From assembly GCA_035570275.1 (NCBI GenBank), contig DATMNI010000198.1:1-11673 (forward strand): a stretch of 11,673 nt of DNA, in the 5' to 3' direction. The notes below the pieces were generated by a model. The model was not told the DNA's origin, made no database searches, and was given only the letters and a program-made list of their open reading frames with translations. Source of the DNA: DATMNI01 sp035570275 (GTDB lineage Bacteria > Acidobacteriota > Terriglobia > Bryobacterales > Bryobacteraceae). Both the position numbers and the translations under genes were made by a program. Of this stretch, positions 6,206-11,673 are shown piece after piece. Position 1 is the first letter of the stretch, and each line of letters opens with the position of its first letter.

Positions 6206-7528
6206 ATGAACCGAAGGTTATTCTTGCAGTCGATGGCGGCGGCATCGGCCAGCGCCCTCATGGCTCCGCGGCGGGCCGAAGCGGCGTTGCCGGCAGTGAA
6301 GATTACCAGGGTTCGGATTTATCAGCCACCGAATCTGAACCAGCTTTTCAACCAAAGTAACATGCTCTGTACCGTGGAGACCGATGCCGGGATTACCGGC
6401 ATTGGAGAAGGCGGCTCCAAGGACACGCTGGAACAATGCGCGGGAAGTCTGATAGGCAAGAACCCTTTCCAGATCGAAACCCTGTGGCAGACCATGTACA
6501 TGGAATGGTTCTACCCGCCGGGCCGCGAGAAAATTCACGCCTTGGGCGCGCTGGATCTGGCACTTTGGGACATCAAGGGCAAGGCCTTCAAAGCACCCGT
6601 TCATCAGTTGTTGAATGGCGCCGTGCGCAACTATATGGACTGCTACCCTACCAGCGGCCTCGGGGGCGGCGGCGGGCGCGGCGGCGGGGGTCGGGGCGCC
6701 GCGGGCGAAGCGGGCGGCGGGCGGGGAGCAGGCGCGGCGGCAGCGGCGAATACCGGCGGGCGCGGCGCGGGCATGAGCCTGAAGGAGCGCGCGGCGGCGG
6801 TGATTGCGGCCGGATATCGGGCGTACCGCATCGATGGTGGGATCGCGCTGGGCGGCAATGTCTTCGATGTTCACCAGCGCGTGCGCGAGGTCGCCAAGGC
6901 TTGCAAGGAAATCCGCGAAGGAGTGGGAGAGAAGGGCGACTGGTCCATCGATTTCCACCAGAAGTTCGATTTTCCGGACGCCCTGCGCCTGTGCCGCCTG
7001 ATCGAAGAATATGAGCCCTATCTGGTAGAAGACCCGACGCGCGTGGAACAGTTCCTGGAGGACATTCCAAAGCTCCGCCAGATGACCACCTGCCCGCTGG
7101 CGGCCGGCGAGGAGTGGGGCCAGCGCTGGGACTTCAACAAGCTGGTGGAGAACCACGACATCGATTACATCCGCGCCACCCTGCCGAACGTCGGCGGCAT
7201 CACGGAGATGATGAAGGTATCGGCGGTTTGTGAAACTCATGCGGTAGGAATTGTTCCGCATTTCACGGGGCCCATCTCGACGGCGGCGCTGGCGAATTGC
7301 CTGGCGCCCTACCCGGGGCCGGTACTGTTCGAGTACAACTATGGCGAGCGGCCCATCGATTATCTGCCGGAGTGCCTCGACTTCAAGCAGGGCAAGCTTT
7401 ATACCAACGACCGGCCGGGGTTGGGTGTGACCGTGGAAATGAAGCTGTTGAAGCAGGTGGGCGAAGTGACAACGCCGATCAAGCGCCAGATTTACAATCG
7501 TCCCGACGGCTCGCTCACGCACTGGTAG
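6206..7528 (+). CDS. Enolase-superfamily sugar-acid dehydratase-like enzyme, Tat-exported
   Basis: The 440-residue protein belongs to the mandelate racemase/muconate lactonizing group and aligns best, from memory, with D-galactonate dehydratase (DgoD), which removes water from sugar acids. Start ATG 6206 follows GGAAAGGAAAAG (6191-6202). MNRRLFLQS opens a clear twin-arginine signal ending near RAEA (23-26), so the enzyme should act outside the cytoplasm. The capping domain spans about 32-150. Barrel motifs: DFH (Asp249, His251), VEDP (Glu275), GEEWGQRWDF (Glu302 as third metal ligand) and PHFTGP (His352). Two oddities: a Gly-rich insertion (about 152-189) where the first barrel strand meets its loop, and Thr325 at the place of the Asp that pairs with the catalytic His in DgoD. 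Substrate unknown. A longer reading frame runs back to 5903 but lacks a ribosome site. Confidence 0.9.
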   Translation: MNRRLFLQSMAAASASALMAPRRAEAALPAVKITRVRIYQPPNLNQLFNQSNMLCTVETDAGITGIGEGGSKDTLEQCAGSLIGKNPFQIETLWQTMYMEWFYPPGREKIHALGALDLALWDIKGKAFKAPVHQLLNGAVRNYMDCYPTSGLGGGGGRGGGGRGAAGEAGGGRGAGAAAAANTGGRGAGMSLKERAAAVIAAGYRAYRIDGGIALGGNVFDVHQRVREVAKACKEIREGVGEKGDWSIDFHQKFDFPDALRLCRLIEEYEPYLVEDPTRVEQFLEDIPKLRQMTTCPLAAGEEWGQRWDFNKLVENHDIDYIRATLPNVGGITEMMKVSAVCETHAVGIVPHFTGPISTAALANCLAPYPGPVLFEYNYGERPIDYLPECLDFKQGKLYTNDRPGLGVTVEMKLLKQVGEVTTPIKRQIYNRPDGSLTHW

Positions 7529-7549
7529 ACGGCGGGGGCGGGGAGGGAG

Positions 7550-7699
7550 TCACGACGATGAGGACAACCTTGGTTTGGCCGCCGCGCTGCTGATGGCCGG
7601 CGGCTCGACGGCGCCCGCGCCGGGGACACCGTTCGCGTAGTCCACCGGGTAGCGGTTCCACCCTTCGCCGCGAATCTCCAGGTCAGGCAGTGGCGGCCT
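7550..7699 (-). pseudogene. Short gene-like relic without a start codon
   Basis: The convergent gap 7529-7865 holds no intact gene. On the minus strand one frame is open for 49 codons between stops (7702-7700 and 7552-7550). It shows the strong G/C preference at third positions of real genes in this window and reads plausibly as a protein end (LEIRGEGWNRYPVDYANG, then a Pro/Ala/Ser-rich tail). It has no start codon and no recognisable family. A 3' remnant of a deleted gene is the likeliest reading; chance is possible. The rest of the gap holds the palindromic repeat at 7765-7818. Confidence 0.3.
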
Positions 7700-7764
7700 T
7701 CACTCATCACGGCGTGCCACGGCTTTGCCGGCGGCGAAAGGCTCGGCTAAATCAAAATGAGCTG

Positions 7765-7818
7765 CCGATAAACGCGGATAAGAAATCATCAGTCTTCTGT
7801 GTTATCCGCGTTGATCGG
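7765..7818. repeat. ACGCGGATAA palindromic intergenic repeat, possible bidirectional terminator
   Basis: AACGCGGATAA (7771-7781) is the exact complement of TTATCCGCGTT (7802-7812). The stem extends by CCGAT (7765-7769) against ATCGG (7814-7818) after one mismatch, with a 20-base AT-rich loop. It lies between the convergent enolase-family and CoA-binding genes, where a shared terminator would be useful, but there is no strong T-run on either side. From memory, similar ATCCGCGTT palindromes are dispersed in acidobacterial and planctomycete genomes. Confidence 0.65.
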
Positions 7819-7865
7819 TGTTCATCGGCGGCCATCCTGCTGCTCAAGATCTTCCAAGCCAGGAA

Positions 7866-8417
7866 TCAGGGGCGCCTTCGCCGCTGCGAGGTGATTACCG
7901 CCGTGTTCATCCCGATCGTGTTCAGGCCTCCGAAGAAGCGGGCGTGTTCGATCTTCATGCAGCGGTCCATCACCACTTCGAGACCGGCGGCGCGCGCGCG
8001 TCCGGCGGCCTCGTCGTGGATCACGCCCAGTTGCATCCAGATCACCTTGGCGCCGATGGCGATAGCCTCCTCGACGATGCCCGGCACGGCGGCCGGCTCG
8101 CGGAAAATGTCCACCACCTCCACCGGGCAACCGTCTTCGCCTACTGGAATGGCGGCAAGCGAGGGGTAACTGGTCCGCCCGAGGACCTGGGACTCGCGCG
8201 GGTTCACCGGGATCACCTCATAGCCCTCGGCGATCAGGTAAATGGCGGCGAAGTGGCTGGGGCGGAACGGATTCGAAGACAGCCCGACCATGGCGATGCG
8301 GCGGTACCGTTCCAGAATGCGCAACCGGTCAAACGCCGAGTTGGCAAAAGGGCCCTGGTTGACCGGCGAGCTGCCGCCCACGCCGTCGGCTAAGAAATTG
8401 ATGGCGCACTGGTTCAT
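7866..8417 (-). CDS. CoA-binding domain protein (YccU-like, Rossmann fold)
   Basis: This 183-residue protein has a single CoA-binding (succinyl-CoA synthetase alpha-like) Rossmann domain. Visible motifs are IAMVGLSSNPFRPSH (41-55, nucleotide loop), VIPVNPRE (68-75), VEVVDIFREP (99-108), KVIWMQLGV (124-132), and DEAAGRARAAGLEVVMDRCMKIE split over 135-157. About 30 extra residues precede the domain. Stand-alone proteins of this type bind CoA or acyl-CoA; their role is poorly defined. ATG 8417 overlaps the metY stop (ATGA, 8414-8417) and GGGAG lies seven bases upstream, so translation is coupled to metY. The pairing suggests a link to acyl-homoserine use or to CoA-derived acetyl groups in homocysteine synthesis, but that is inference. 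Confidence 0.9.
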   Translation of the reverse strand: MNQCAINFLADGVGGSSPVNQGPFANSAFDRLRILERYRRIAMVGLSSNPFRPSHFAAIYLIAEGYEVIPVNPRESQVLGRTSYPSLAAIPVGEDGCPVEVVDIFREPAAVPGIVEEAIAIGAKVIWMQLGVIHDEAAGRARAAGLEVVMDRCMKIEHARFFGGLNTIGMNTAVITSQRRRRP

Positions 8418-9766
8418 GCCTGGTCTCCCAAGATGGCTCCCGAGTTGTCTCCCGAGTTAGCGCCCGAGTTGGCGCCCAGGCTCGCCCCCAGTGCCTGGTC
8501 CAGATCCCACAGAATGTCGTCAATATCTTCCAGCCCCACCGAGAGGCGAATCAGGTCGTCGGTGATGCCGCCGGCCAGTTTCTCTTCCGAGGTCAACTGC
8601 TGGTGGGTGGTGGATGCCGGATGGATCACCAGGCTCTTGGCATCGCCGATGTTGGCGAGGTGCGAGAACAATTGCAGCGCTTCGATGAAGCGGCGGCCCG
8701 CCTCCAGGCCGCCGCGAATGCCGAAGGTGAGCACGCCCCCTGCGCCCCGAGGCAGGTAGCGTTCGGCGAGGGCGCGATACGGGCTGGCCGGCAGGCACGG
8801 ATAGTTCACCCACGCCACGGCCCGGTGCCGCTCCAGGAACTGCGCCACCGCCAGGGCGTTTTCGGAGTGGCATTGCATGCGCAGCTTCAGAGTCTCCAAC
8901 CCTTGCAGAAACTGGAACGAGTTGAACGGGCTCAGGGCGGGTCCGAAATCGCGCAGGCCCTCCACCCGCGCCTTCATGATGTAGGCGAAATCGCCGAAGG
9001 TCTCGTAGAAGCGGATGCCGTGGTAGCCCTTGCTGGGCTCCAAAAGCTGCGGAAACCGGCCGCGGTCCCAGGGGAAGCGGCCGCTATCCACAATCACGCC
9101 GCCGATCGACGTTCCATGGCCGCCAATGAACTTGGTGGCCGAATGCACCACGATATCGGCGCCGTGTTCAATGGGCCGGCACAGGTAGGGCGAGGCGAAG
9201 GTGTTGTCGATCATCAGCGGCAGGTTGTTTTCGTGAGCGATGCCCGCCACCGCCGCGATATCCAGCACGTTCATGCGCGGGTTGCCGATGGTCTCGCCGT
9301 ACAGCACGCGGGTGCGCGGCGTGATAGCGCGGCGGAAATTTTCCGGGTCGTCGGGATCGACAAAGGTGGTCTGGATGCCGAATCTCCGGAAGCTCACGTC
9401 GAACTGCGTGTAGGTGCCGCCATACAGTGTCTTGGCGGCGACAATCTCATCGCCGGTCTCCAGCAATCCGGCCAGCGCGATGAATTGTGCGGCCTGGCCG
9501 CTGCCTACCGCCAACGCGCCCACGCCACGTTCCAAAGACGCCACGCGCTCTTCCAAGACCGCCGTGGTGGGGTTCATGATGCGCGTATAAATATTGCCGA
9601 AGCGCTGCAAATTGAAGAGGGCGGCGGCCTGCGCCGTATCCTGAAAGACATACGACGTGGTCTGGTAGATGGGCACCGCGCGGGCGCCGGTTTCGGCGTC
9701 GGGCCGGTGGCCGGCATGCAGAGCACGAGTAGCGAAACCAAAGGCCCGGTCGGGCGTAGAGGACAT
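8414..9766 (-). CDS. metY: O-acetylhomoserine sulfhydrylase (MetY), PLP enzyme
   Basis: The 450-residue enzyme of the Cys/Met-metabolism PLP family makes homocysteine from O-acetylhomoserine and sulfide in the cytoplasm. Visible: FATRALHAGH (11-20), YQTTSYVF (34-41), NIYTRIMNPT (58-67; Tyr60 and Arg62 contact PLP of the partner subunit), SGQAAQ (89-94), MIDNTFASP (185-193; Asp187 with the PLP nitrogen), HSATKFIGGHG (208-218; Lys212 carries PLP) and the C-terminal SLVIHPASTTHQQL, GGITDDLIRLSVGLEDIDDI. The GIRFYETFGDFAYIMKAR segment favours MetY over MetB or MetZ. The last 24 residues are a low-complexity tail of four-residue units not normally present. The ATG lies three bases after the upstream 109-residue gene's stop, with TAGGGA abutting it, so expression is probably coupled. 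Confidence 0.95.
   Translation of the reverse strand: MSSTPDRAFGFATRALHAGHRPDAETGARAVPIYQTTSYVFQDTAQAAALFNLQRFGNIYTRIMNPTTAVLEERVASLERGVGALAVGSGQAAQFIALAGLLETGDEIVAAKTLYGGTYTQFDVSFRRFGIQTTFVDPDDPENFRRAITPRTRVLYGETIGNPRMNVLDIAAVAGIAHENNLPLMIDNTFASPYLCRPIEHGADIVVHSATKFIGGHGTSIGGVIVDSGRFPWDRGRFPQLLEPSKGYHGIRFYETFGDFAYIMKARVEGLRDFGPALSPFNSFQFLQGLETLKLRMQCHSENALAVAQFLERHRAVAWVNYPCLPASPYRALAERYLPRGAGGVLTFGIRGGLEAGRRFIEALQLFSHLANIGDAKSLVIHPASTTHQQLTSEEKLAGGITDDLIRLSVGLEDIDDILWDLDQALGASLGANSGANSGDNSGAILGDQA
8417..8488 (-). repeat. 12-base tandem units coding the MetY C-terminal tail
   Basis: Six consecutive four-codon units encode GASL, GANS, GANS, GDNS, GAIL and GDQA (residues 427-450). The central units at the DNA level are near-copies of GGCGCCAACTCG. 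All are in frame, and the last one runs to the base before the metY stop codon, where the next gene's ATG begins. Confidence 0.85.
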
Positions 9767-9769
9767 TCC

Positions 9770-10099
9770 CTAAAGGTAACCGAGTCTGACCAGGGGATTC
9801 AACGTAGGCTGCCACGGCAGAAATTGCGTAGTCTCGCGCGGCCTCACCTCGCGCTGAATGAGGCAACGTAATCCGCCACCCCAGCCTTCCACGCGAACCG
9901 TACCGCTGCGCCGCTCCACCTTATAGACGGCAGTAGCGCCATACTCGGCGCTCATCGCGGGCAACGTCCAGCCGGCCGGGTCCAGCATGCGCATGCCGCC
10001 CTGGCGGTCGAGGAGAATGGCGACATCGCCAGCCCCGTAGGTGTTGCCGGCAACGGCTACGTCCAGGATGTCTTCCGCCTGCTGTAAGAATGCGCTCAC
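9770..10099 (-). CDS. Small conserved-looking protein of unknown function, first gene of the metY operon
   Basis: A start at GTG 10099 gives 109 residues; an ATG at 10168 would add 23 residues (WKFFSGCPKVSAF...) that look non-native. The core from about 8 to 83 (AEDILDVAVAGNTYGAGDVAILLD at 8-31, MRMLDPAGWTLPAMSAEYGA at 36-55, VYKVERRSGTVRVEGW at 58-73) looks compact and folded, with alternating hydrophobic positions and no signal or membrane helix. I cannot name its family. Its TAG stop (9772-9770) is three bases before the metY ATG, so it almost certainly shares the metY message and may be a cytoplasmic accessory protein. No clear Shine-Dalgarno site precedes the GTG; GATAAG seven bases upstream might be a -10 box of a short-leader or leaderless mRNA. 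Confidence 0.75.
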   Translation of the reverse strand: MSAFLQQAEDILDVAVAGNTYGAGDVAILLDRQGGMRMLDPAGWTLPAMSAEYGATAVYKVERRSGTVRVEGWGGGLRCLIQREVRPRETTQFLPWQPTLNPLVRLGYL

Positions 10100-10212
10100 A
10101 TAAATGCTTATCGGTCGGAAAGCGGAAACTTTAGGACACCCCGAAAAGAATTTCCACCCGAATTGCATCCACGCTTCCGAGCGGTTTCGCGTATATAAAG
10201 GAGGAGGGGACC
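10100..10212. promoter_or_regulatory. Divergent intergenic region between the metY operon and the second permease
   Basis: This 113-base region must hold promoters for both directions. On the plus side a very strong Shine-Dalgarno sequence AGGAGG (10199-10204) lies eight bases before ATG 10213, directly after an AT-rich TATATAAA (10192-10199) that could be a -10 box only if the message were very short-leadered. The best -35-like box, TTGCAT (10163-10168), is 23 bases from it, too far. On the minus side GATAAG is the only -10-like box near the GTG. No clean operator is seen. Confidence 0.4.
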
Positions 10213-11673
10213 ATGCCACTTAGCTGGCTCGCCGATCTGGCCACCGATCTGCACTACGCACAGCGCACTCTGCGCCGGAGCCCCGGCTTCCTGCTGACGG
10301 CCGCGTCCTCGCTGGCGCTCGGCATCGGCGCCAATGCCTCCATCTTCACCGCGCTCGACGCGGTCCTCTGGAAACCGCTGCCCGTGGCCGATCCGGGTAG
10401 CCTGGTGCGTTTCGCCATCTCCCGGACCAATCGCGGGGACAGGAATTCGCTTCCGGGCGACCTGGCGCGGGATCTGCGCGGGTCCGGGGCCTCCGGCACT
10501 TTCTCCGGGGCTTTCTCCGGAACGCTGGCCTTCTCATCGGACGGCTTCAGCTTTGGGTACGACGGCCGCGCGGAACGCATCCAGGGAGAAGTGGTTTCAC
10601 CCAATTTCTTCCCGTTTCTCGGGCTGCAGCCATACCTGGGGGAAGGATTCACACGGGACGTGCAGGCCGGCCGGTGGGCGGCGGAAACGGTCCTCTCCTA
10701 CCGGTTCTGGATGCGGCGTTTCGGCGGCGACCCGCGCGCGATCGGAAAGGTCATTCGCATCAACACCTACCCATTCACGATTGTGGGAGTCTCGCCCCCG
10801 GCGTTCCACGACCTGGTACAAGGGTACGACCCGGACCTCCGCATGCCGGTGATGCCCGACGGCCAGCGGCTGCGGGAGAGCGAGATGCTCACCGGTCCGC
10901 TCTCGATCGGGATGGCGCGGCTGGCGCCGGGCGTTTCCATGTCACAAGCCGAAGCTGTGACCGATGCGCTTTTCCAGAACTTCCTGCGCACTACCGCCGG
11001 GCCGCAGATCCGGCGCGCCGGGTACCGCCACGTTCGCGTATTGCCCGCCGCTACCGGTTTATCGGGCGACCTGGCACAATTCCAAGCGCCTCTGTTCGTG
11101 CTGCTGGCGCTGGTTGGGGTGGTGCTGCTGATCGCGTGCGCCAATCTGGCCGGGCTGCTGCTGGCGCGGGCGACGGCACGCCGGCGCGAACTGGTGACGC
11201 GGGCTTCCATCGGCGCCAGCCGGCCGCGCCTCGTCCGGCAGATGCTGGCCGAAAGCCTGCTGATCGCCGCCCTTGGAGGCGTGCTGTCGCTTCCCGTTGC
11301 GAGCTGGTGCGGAGCCATGCTGCTGCAGTTCCTGCCGCAGGGGCATACGCCGATTACCGTTGACCTTCGGCCGGATGGGCGGGCTTTCGCCTTCACCTTG
11401 TGCCTGTCGCTTTTGACCGGCGTGCTGTTCGGACTGGCGCCGGCGCTGCAGGCGACGTCGGGCGATCTGGCCGGCAGGCTGAAGGCCGGTTCCGCGGCGT
11501 CGGCGGGAGACGGGCGTGCCAAGCTGCGCAGGTCGCTGGTGGTGGCGCAAGTGGCATTTTCGGTGGTGCTGCTGATCGCGGCTGGCCATTTCATCCGGAC
11601 ACTGGCAAAACTGCGGGTGACGGATTACCATGCGCCGGCCGATTGCGTGCTGCTGTTCACCTTGAAGCCGCAG
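10213..11673 (+). CDS. Second ADOP-family permease (5' part, runs off the window)
   Basis: The frame from ATG 10213 is open for 487 codons to the last base, so the gene is truncated by the window edge. Strong AGGAGG (10199-10204) sets the start. It begins MPLSWLADLATDLHYAQRTLRRSPGF split over 1-26, then membrane helix 1 with the family signature SLALGIGANASIF (33-45) and LWKPLPV (52-58). A MacB-type periplasmic region (about 60-290) follows, then an FtsX block (about 292-375, VLLIACANLAGLLLARATARRRE split over it), another helix (about 391-415), and the first helix of the second half (about 441-465). Unlike the 2211-4916 permease it lacks the soluble N-terminal segment linked to PadR control, and no padR is adjacent. 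A 12-base unit repeated three times (10492-10527; SGTF, SGAF, SGTL at 94-105) lies in the periplasmic region. Usual full length is about 800-900 residues. Confidence 0.92.
   Translation, partial: MPLSWLADLATDLHYAQRTLRRSPGFLLTAASSLALGIGANASIFTALDAVLWKPLPVADPGSLVRFAISRTNRGDRNSLPGDLARDLRGSGASGTFSGAFSGTLAFSSDGFSFGYDGRAERIQGEVVSPNFFPFLGLQPYLGEGFTRDVQAGRWAAETVLSYRFWMRRFGGDPRAIGKVIRINTYPFTIVGVSPPAFHDLVQGYDPDLRMPVMPDGQRLRESEMLTGPLSIGMARLAPGVSMSQAEAVTDALFQNFLRTTAGPQIRRAGYRHVRVLPAATGLSGDLAQFQAPLFVLLALVGVVLLIACANLAGLLLARATARRRELVTRASIGASRPRLVRQMLAESLLIAALGGVLSLPVASWCGAMLLQFLPQGHTPITVDLRPDGRAFAFTLCLSLLTGVLFGLAPALQATSGDLAGRLKAGSAASAGDGRAKLRRSLVVAQVAFSVVLLIAAGHFIRTLAKLRVTDYHAPADCVLLFTLKPQ

Noticed and set aside
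6218..7522. 434-codon minus-strand frame opposite the enolase-like gene
   Set aside because: It is a mirror of a gene with clear catalytic motifs, and no family resemblance is seen in the antisense product.
9743..9803. Leaderless promoter for metY (TTGAAT, about 18 bases, TACCTT, six bases, ATG on the minus strand)
   Set aside because: The match is weak and the region lies inside the end of the 109-residue gene, whose stop is three bases from the metY ATG; operon coupling explains the layout better.
8603..9871. 422-codon plus-strand frame opposite metY
   Set aside because: Antisense to an unambiguous PLP enzyme; the His/Gln/Arg-rich product is typical of shadow translation.
1..11673. CRISPR arrays, tRNA or rRNA genes, riboswitches, transposase genes
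   Set aside because: No regularly spaced repeats, no cloverleaf or rRNA-like stretch, no recognised riboswitch core, and no intact transposase were seen on either strand.

Overview
The window looks like chromosomal DNA from a high-GC member of the Acidobacteriota, probably a Bryobacter/Solibacter-like soil lineage. The main reason is a PadR-family regulator that overlaps (GTGA) a large FtsX/MacB-type permease without an ATPase. This pair (acidobacterial PadR plus 'acidobacterial duplicated orphan permease', ADOP) is a hallmark of that phylum. A second permease of the same family runs off the right edge. Short intergenic palindromes and GGGGCCA-type tracts also fit. The placement is inference from gene content; no ribosomal marker is present.

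Layout. Bases 1-336 form a very long, nearly perfect inverted repeat (two 115-base arms, one mismatch, 106-base AT-richer centre). Bases 337-694 hold no convincing intact gene, only a possible minus-strand relic with a helix-turn-helix-like stretch. Then, on the plus strand: an MBL-fold hydrolase of the NAPE-PLD/UlaG-like type (695-1627); a PadR regulator (1810-2214) with a duplicated dyad over its promoter and start codon; the ADOP permease (2211-4916); a Tat-type secreted protein of unknown function (5026-5970); and a Tat-exported enolase-superfamily enzyme resembling D-galactonate dehydratase (6206-7528). A 337-base convergent gap follows, holding a short gene-like relic and an ACGCGGATAA palindrome. 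On the minus strand, three tightly packed genes read from right to left: a 109-residue conserved-looking protein (10099-9770), O-acetylhomoserine sulfhydrylase MetY (9766-8414) and a CoA-binding-domain protein (8417-7866). The gaps are 3 bases and an ATGA overlap, so this is very probably one operon for homocysteine synthesis. A divergent ADOP permease (10213 to beyond the end) has a strong Shine-Dalgarno sequence.

How they work together. PadR and the first ADOP are a regulator-plus-permease unit, probably autoregulated. The hydrolase, the unknown secreted protein and the enolase each carry a twin-arginine-like N-terminus, so much of the plus-strand block acts outside the cytoplasm. The minus-strand operon is sulfur-amino-acid metabolism with two accessory proteins.

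No clearly new defence or mobile system is visible. The most unusual signals are the long inverted repeat, the duplicated dyad at the possibly leaderless padR start, and short in-frame tandem repeats (12 or 15 bases) in four separate genes.
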